Assembly: GCA_963783245.1 (NCBI GenBank)
Contig: CAWAMS010000006.1
Span: forward strand, 62,001 to 126,000
DNA from: Bog-473 sp963783245
GTDB taxonomy: Bacteria > Actinomycetota > Acidimicrobiia > Acidimicrobiales > RAAP-2
DNA: 64,000 bases
Direction: 5' to 3'
In this document: positions 60,057 to 64,000 of the stretch, one piece after another
How positions within the stretch are numbered: position 1 is the stretch's first letter
Layout of the letters: each line of letters starts with the position of its first letter
Made by a program: the position numbers and the translations under genes
The notes under the pieces: model-generated
The model's database searches: none
The model's input: the letters and a program-made list of their open reading frames with translations, nothing else
What the model was told of the DNA's origin: nothing

Positions 60057-61049
60057 ATGAAACGGGTCCTGTCCGGCATTGCGCCTTCGGGCGACTTCAC
60101 CCTCGGCAATTATCTCGGGGCCCTCAAGCACTGGGTGACCTTCCAGGACGACAGCGACGCCTTCTACTGCGTGGTCGACCTGCACGCCCTCACGGTCGAG
60201 ATCGACCCGCAGGTCCTCCGCCGCAACTCACTCGATGCTGCGCTCAATCTGCTGGCCGTCGGGCTCGATCCCAAACGCTCGACGATCTTCGTGCAGAGCC
60301 ACGTCCCCGAGCACACCCGGCTCACCTGGCTCCTCGAGTGCACCGCCAGTTTCGGCGAGCTGCGCCGGATGACGCAGTTCAAGGAGAAGAGCGACGGCCA
60401 CGAGACCGTGCGGGCCGGGCTCTTCACCTACCCCGTGCTCATGGCGGCCGACATCCTGCTCTACGCCGCAGAGGCGGTGCCGGTCGGTGACGACCAGCGG
60501 CAGCACCTTGAGCTCGCCCGTGAGCTGGCCATCCGTTTCAACAATCGCTACGGCGAGACCTTCACCGTCCCCGAGGCAGCCATACCGGGAGCTGCGGCAC
60601 GGGTGATGGACCTGCAGCACCCCGAGCGCAAGATGTCCAAGTCGGTGGAGTCCCCTCTGGGCACGATCGGGTTGCTCGACTCCGAGGAGGAGATCACCCG
60701 GAAGATCCGCAAGGCCGTCACCGACACCGACGGCGAGGTCCGCTACGACCGGGCGGCGAAACCCGGACTGGCCAACCTCCTCGACCTTCTGGCGGCCGCC
60801 ACCGGCAGGACGGCGACCGAGGTGGCCGAGGGCTACAGCCGCTACGGCGACCTCAAGAAGGACGTGGCCGCCGCCCTGAGCGAGCTCCTCCGCCCGGTGC
60901 GTGAACGTCGGGCCGAACTCGACGGCGACCCCTCGTACGTGGGGTCCGTGCTCGCCGACGGAGCAGCCCATGCCCACGGGGTGGCGGCGGTCACCTACGC
61001 CGCGGCGGCCGACGCCGTGGGACTGTTGCCGCCGTTCACTGTATCCTGA
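60057..61049 (+). CDS. trpS: Tryptophan-tRNA ligase
   Basis: 330 aa. SGIAPSGDFTLGNYLGALKHW is the class I HIGH region (TLGN), VGDDQRQHLELAR is the Trp-binding signature, and KMSKS is at residues 192-196. It charges tRNA-Trp using ATP. Divergent from scpA, with a 101-nt spacer. No T-box was recognised upstream. Confidence 0.96.
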   Translation: MKRVLSGIAPSGDFTLGNYLGALKHWVTFQDDSDAFYCVVDLHALTVEIDPQVLRRNSLDAALNLLAVGLDPKRSTIFVQSHVPEHTRLTWLLECTASFGELRRMTQFKEKSDGHETVRAGLFTYPVLMAADILLYAAEAVPVGDDQRQHLELARELAIRFNNRYGETFTVPEAAIPGAAARVMDLQHPERKMSKSVESPLGTIGLLDSEEEITRKIRKAVTDTDGEVRYDRAAKPGLANLLDLLAAATGRTATEVAEGYSRYGDLKKDVAAALSELLRPVRERRAELDGDPSYVGSVLADGAAHAHGVAAVTYAAAADAVGLLPPFTVS

Positions 61050-61449
61050 GCGTTCGCCCAACTGGTGTGTCAGGTGGGATTCTGTCAATTCATCTCTGAT
61101 GACTTGCCAGCTCGGAGGCCTTGGCCCGAGGATGCAGGGGCTCCAGGGCTTACAGAAAGGTCAGAGTGCTTTATCCCGAACATCCGAGCCTTGTCGAGCG
61201 GCGTCGAAGCGATGATGAACAGAGGGCGGCAACTCGGGTCCCCGCTGAAGTTCGCCCCCGCAATGCTCTCGGTCACTGTTGGGACGGTCGCCCGTGCGAC
61301 CACCCCGACCATGACCCGAGCGACTCAGGTGGCGGCACCATTCACTTCATCCTTTGACCTGGTAACGATTGGGCAGTACTGCACGCACCGGCGTCTTCGT
61401 GACCACCAGGGGGTTGCGGGGACGCCGGCGTCGCGTGGTGCGCCGGGCG
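61050..61449. other. Non-coding gap after trpS
   Basis: 400 nt between trpS and the convergent hydantoinase gene. No gene, tRNA or clear hairpin is recognised. The only long frame here is an overlapping antisense-type frame of the neighbouring minus-strand gene. Confidence 0.4.
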
Positions 61450-63591
61450 TCAGGATCCGCCGGCCGCCCCGGTCCAGTGCAACGGGCTCGAGTCGAAGCC
61501 ACGAGGTTCGTCCGCCAGCGCCACTTCGGCATAGAGGACGCGTCCGGTCGTCGGATCCAGATAGGAGCGCACGTGGACCTCCGGACCGCCCTCGGGGCGT
61601 CGCTCGATGAGGACCGGGCATCCGTCGGTCCAGTGACCCGGTGACCGCGCCAGGATCGCACCGCTGTCTTCGGCGACTGCCGTCCCGTTCTGGTTGACCA
61701 CGCCCGGGTACAGAGGGAGGCGGTCGGCGGCCGGGGGGACATGCGGGGAGGCGCTCGAGGTGGTCGGCGGGTTTTCCGTCGGCGTGCGGGCGGGGGTGGC
61801 GCGGGCGAGTCTCTCGTGCCGCATCTCGGCCCGTCGTGCCGCGGTTGCGGCGGCGTCGGGTCGGCCGTGCGCGTCGAAGTGCAGCCCGTAGGTCCGCCCG
61901 GCTTCTTCGCGCGTCAGGCGCCCGAGGAGGATGTCCTCGTGCACCGAGTCGGGCGCGCGGTCGAGCGGATCGCCGAACCCGCCGCCGTTGGCGCAATGGA
62001 ACTCAAAGGTGTCGCCCGGTTCGATCGCCACTCCCGAGGCGTGCGTGGCCACCTCGTCCACCGTGCCGTCGGCCCGGCGTATGAGGAAGCGGGTGCAGGC
62101 GCCGGGCGACCCGCCTGCGGCGCCCTCGAGGGGCAACCAACGCCGCATGCCGAGCATGGCGCCGGTCAGGCGGTCCGTCCCGTGGGGGCTGAAACCCATT
62201 TTGTTGCCGCCGCCCGCCCGGTAGCGCCCGGCCCCACCCGTGCCGGTGCGGCTCGACTTCTCGCTGATGAGGATCGGGTACCACGACTCGAGGATCTCGA
62301 CGTCGGTGAACGAGTAGTCGGACTCGGGCCCGACGATGTTGCCCGACAGCGCCATGCCGTCGCAGCCCGACCCGGCCGAGCTCCCCACCCAGTTGCCGTC
62401 GAGCATGATGAACGCGTCCGGGTTGCCGTCGATGCCGGCACAGGCCCACGTGTGCAGGCCGAGGGCCGAGCTGGCACCCCACCCGGCCAGGTGTACGGCG
62501 GCGGGGTGCCCGGGCGATGCGGCCAGGGCGAGGCGCAGCGTCTGCACGCCGACCTCGGCCGCATTGAGCGCGACATCCATGTGCCCCGCCGCGATGGGTG
62601 CCGGCTCAATCGAATTGACGATGGTGCCTTCGGGGCAGCGCAGTTCGAGGGGGGCGAAGATCCCGTCGTCGAAGGGGAGGTCACTGGCCATGAGCCAGGC
62701 CAGCTGCGCCACCATCTCGCTCTCGATGATGTACGGCTTGGAGTTGAAGTAGTGATCGGTCTGCGGCGAGGCGCCGGTGAAGTCGAAGACCAACCGGTCG
62801 CCGTCCACCGTCAGCTCGCAGGGGACCTTGAAGAACTCGTCCTCCCATTCGGTCCAGCTCGCGGCGCGATAGGTGCCGTCGGAGAGGAGGCCGATGCGGC
62901 GTCGCATCTCGGCCTCCGAGAGGTCGCGGATCGTCTGGATGCTGTCGACGAACACGTCGACTCCCATGGAGTCCACGACGCCCATCAATTTCTCCTGGGC
63001 CACGTGGCACCCGGCGACCAGGCTGCGCATGTCCATCTCGACCAGGGCGGAGACCCGCACGTTGTTGCGAAAGATGTCCCAGACCTCGGTGACTTCGACC
63101 CCCTGGCGGAACAGGCGAACCGGCGGGAGCCGCAGGGCTTCTTGGAAGCATTCGGTGGCCATCGGCGCGAACGAGCCCGCCACCATGCCGCCCACGTCCA
63201 TCATGTGGGCCGACATCACGACCCAGGCGATCAGTTGCCCGCGGAGGAACACGGGACGTTGGATCATCACGTCCTGTGGATGCAGTCCGCCGCCGTGATG
63301 CGGGTCGTTGGCGATGAACACGTCACCGTCGGCGATCGAGTCGGGGAAGCGCGCCATGGTCGAGCGCACGGCGTGCGCCGCGGCACCGAAGTGGAATTGG
63401 ATCTGCCCGGCCCCTTGAATGAGGCGGCCCCGCGCGTCGAGCATCGTGCACGAGTAGTCCTTCGACTCGGTCACGACGGGGCTGATGGCCGTGCGCTCGA
63501 GCGCGGCGGCCGCTTCGTCGCCGATCGCTTCGAGCCGGCTCCGGAGGACTTCGAGCGATATCGGGTCGATCTTGTTCGTGGTGCTCGTCAT
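61450..63591 (-). CDS. Hydantoinase B/oxoprolinase-family protein
   Basis: 713 aa. IDPISLEVLRSRLEAIGDEAAAALERTAISPVVTESKDYSCTML, GDVFIANDPHHGG, QDVMIQRPVFL and GGAGRYRAGGGNKM mark the B subunit of N-methylhydantoinase or acetone carboxylase-type enzymes. About 550 residues cover the core. A tail of about 120 residues with LPLYPGVVNQNGTAV and VHVRSYLDPTTGRVLYAEVAL is extra and may correspond to a fused small subunit, possibly acetone carboxylase gamma-like. It overlaps the A subunit gene by 4 nt. Confidence 0.9.
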   Translation of the reverse strand: MTSTTNKIDPISLEVLRSRLEAIGDEAAAALERTAISPVVTESKDYSCTMLDARGRLIQGAGQIQFHFGAAAHAVRSTMARFPDSIADGDVFIANDPHHGGGLHPQDVMIQRPVFLRGQLIAWVVMSAHMMDVGGMVAGSFAPMATECFQEALRLPPVRLFRQGVEVTEVWDIFRNNVRVSALVEMDMRSLVAGCHVAQEKLMGVVDSMGVDVFVDSIQTIRDLSEAEMRRRIGLLSDGTYRAASWTEWEDEFFKVPCELTVDGDRLVFDFTGASPQTDHYFNSKPYIIESEMVAQLAWLMASDLPFDDGIFAPLELRCPEGTIVNSIEPAPIAAGHMDVALNAAEVGVQTLRLALAASPGHPAAVHLAGWGASSALGLHTWACAGIDGNPDAFIMLDGNWVGSSAGSGCDGMALSGNIVGPESDYSFTDVEILESWYPILISEKSSRTGTGGAGRYRAGGGNKMGFSPHGTDRLTGAMLGMRRWLPLEGAAGGSPGACTRFLIRRADGTVDEVATHASGVAIEPGDTFEFHCANGGGFGDPLDRAPDSVHEDILLGRLTREEAGRTYGLHFDAHGRPDAAATAARRAEMRHERLARATPARTPTENPPTTSSASPHVPPAADRLPLYPGVVNQNGTAVAEDSGAILARSPGHWTDGCPVLIERRPEGGPEVHVRSYLDPTTGRVLYAEVALADEPRGFDSSPLHWTGAAGGS

Positions 63592-64000
63592 CGTGCCAAC
63601 TCCACTGCGTAGGTACCGTGTGCGGTCATGGTCACCGTGGCCCCGGCGGGCACCCAGACGGTGGTGTCGGTGCCCTCAATGAGTGCCGGCCCTTCGAGGG
63701 TGTGCCCGGGGAGGAGCTCGCGTCCCTCGTAGACGTCGACCGGGTGCTCCCCGCCCTCGTTGCGGTCCACCCGCACCATGCGGGTCGAGGCCACCGTGGC
63801 GCTCGTCCCTTCCGCGACGTGATCGGTGTGGCCGGCCTCCAAGGAGGCCTTCACGGTGCGGCCGGTGCCGACGGCGCGGAGGTTGACGAACTCAACCGGC
63901 GCGCCGAGGACGATCGAGCCCCGGCCGTAGCGTTTGGCGTACTCGTCCTTGAAACTGTCCACCAGCGAACCGAACTCCACCCGTTCGAGCTGGTGGGTGG
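63588..64000 (-). CDS. Hydantoinase A/oxoprolinase-family subunit, C-terminal part (5' end outside window)
   Basis: About 136 residues end at 63588. SLVDSFKDEYAKRYGRGS, FVNLRAVGTGR and LLPGHTLEGPALIEGTDTTVWVPAGATVTMTAHGTYAVE form the typical C-terminal domain of HyuA-like proteins. The end overlaps the B subunit start by 4 nt (ATGA), so the two are one operon. With the B subunit it would catalyse an ATP-dependent ring opening or carboxylation of a cyclic or ketone substrate. Confidence 0.92.
   Translation of the reverse strand, partial: THQLERVEFGSLVDSFKDEYAKRYGRGSIVLGAPVEFVNLRAVGTGRTVKASLEAGHTDHVAEGTSATVASTRMVRVDRNEGGEHPVDVYEGRELLPGHTLEGPALIEGTDTTVWVPAGATVTMTAHGTYAVELAR

Noticed and set aside
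58918..60060. 380-codon plus-strand frame over scpA/scpB
   Set aside because: Antisense to two well-recognised condensin genes and low in complexity.
61065..61610. 181-codon plus-strand frame after trpS
   Set aside because: Its second half is antisense to the hydantoinase gene, and the first has no features.
61741..63612. 623-codon open frame on the plus strand
   Set aside because: It runs antisense to the hydantoinase B gene, whose protein is strongly conserved.
1..64000. tRNA, rRNA, prophage, integrase or complete insertion sequence
   Set aside because: No cloverleaf T-arm, rRNA block, integrase or transposase motif was recognised; a tRNA scan would be decisive.

Overview
The window is high-GC DNA from an actinobacterium. 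It probably comes from an environmental lineage near Acidimicrobiia. Reasons: many GTG starts, deazaflavin-type nitroreductase and ECF/RskA regulation, a LivH-LivM-LivG triple fusion, and several secreted proteins built on a GYW-type 42-residue repeat that I associate with such genomes. The assignment is an inference; no rRNA or tRNA gene was seen. There is no prophage, integrase, CRISPR array or intact insertion sequence.

Layout. 0-10 kb: end of an ABC-transporter substrate-binding protein, a pseudouridine synthase, a small heat-shock protein, a truncated SnoaL fragment, a secreted Ig-like/DUF4214 protein, and an ECF sigma factor coupled to a membrane BNR-repeat protein. 10-19 kb: tandem AhpD-like proteins, a cupin, a secreted propeller protein, a ZTP riboswitch with folD, and an ABC-2 exporter. 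19-28 kb: a secreted DUF4397-propeller protein, a second ECF sigma/anti-sigma pair whose anti-sigma gene is frameshifted, a MerR/Hsp20 stress locus, and a thioredoxin-reductase-like/methyltransferase fusion divergent from an XRE-cupin regulator. 28-40 kb is an accessory zone: a 22-bp palindrome, a dispersed 46/47-bp repeat, two more secreted propeller proteins (Ig-like and GH43 heads), an orphan LivHMG fusion, and gene remnants (phosphotransferase, P-loop ATPase, Erm-like methylase joined to an NHL fragment). 40-54 kb: mixed methyltransferases, a hydrolase, membrane proteins, a nitrilase-family enzyme, and a frameshifted methyltransferase gene. 54-58.5 kb: a likely catabolic cluster (substrate-binding protein, amidohydrolase, CoA-transferase, MarR). 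58.5-64 kb: scpB-scpA, trpS, and a hydantoinase/oxoprolinase-type B subunit with part of its A subunit.

Two observations stand out. First, four unrelated secreted proteins end in the same module, and each carries exactly six GYW-type repeats of about 42 residues. This predicts a closed six-bladed propeller used as an interchangeable surface domain. Second, the ECF sigma operon near 23 kb and the DUF4397-propeller gene next to it share an upstream element, TGCAACCG-15 nt-CGAA, with identical spacing. This suggests the sigma factor controls itself and that surface protein. Its anti-sigma gene is broken by one extra base in a run of six G, so the circuit may be unlocked in this strain, unless the base is a sequencing error.
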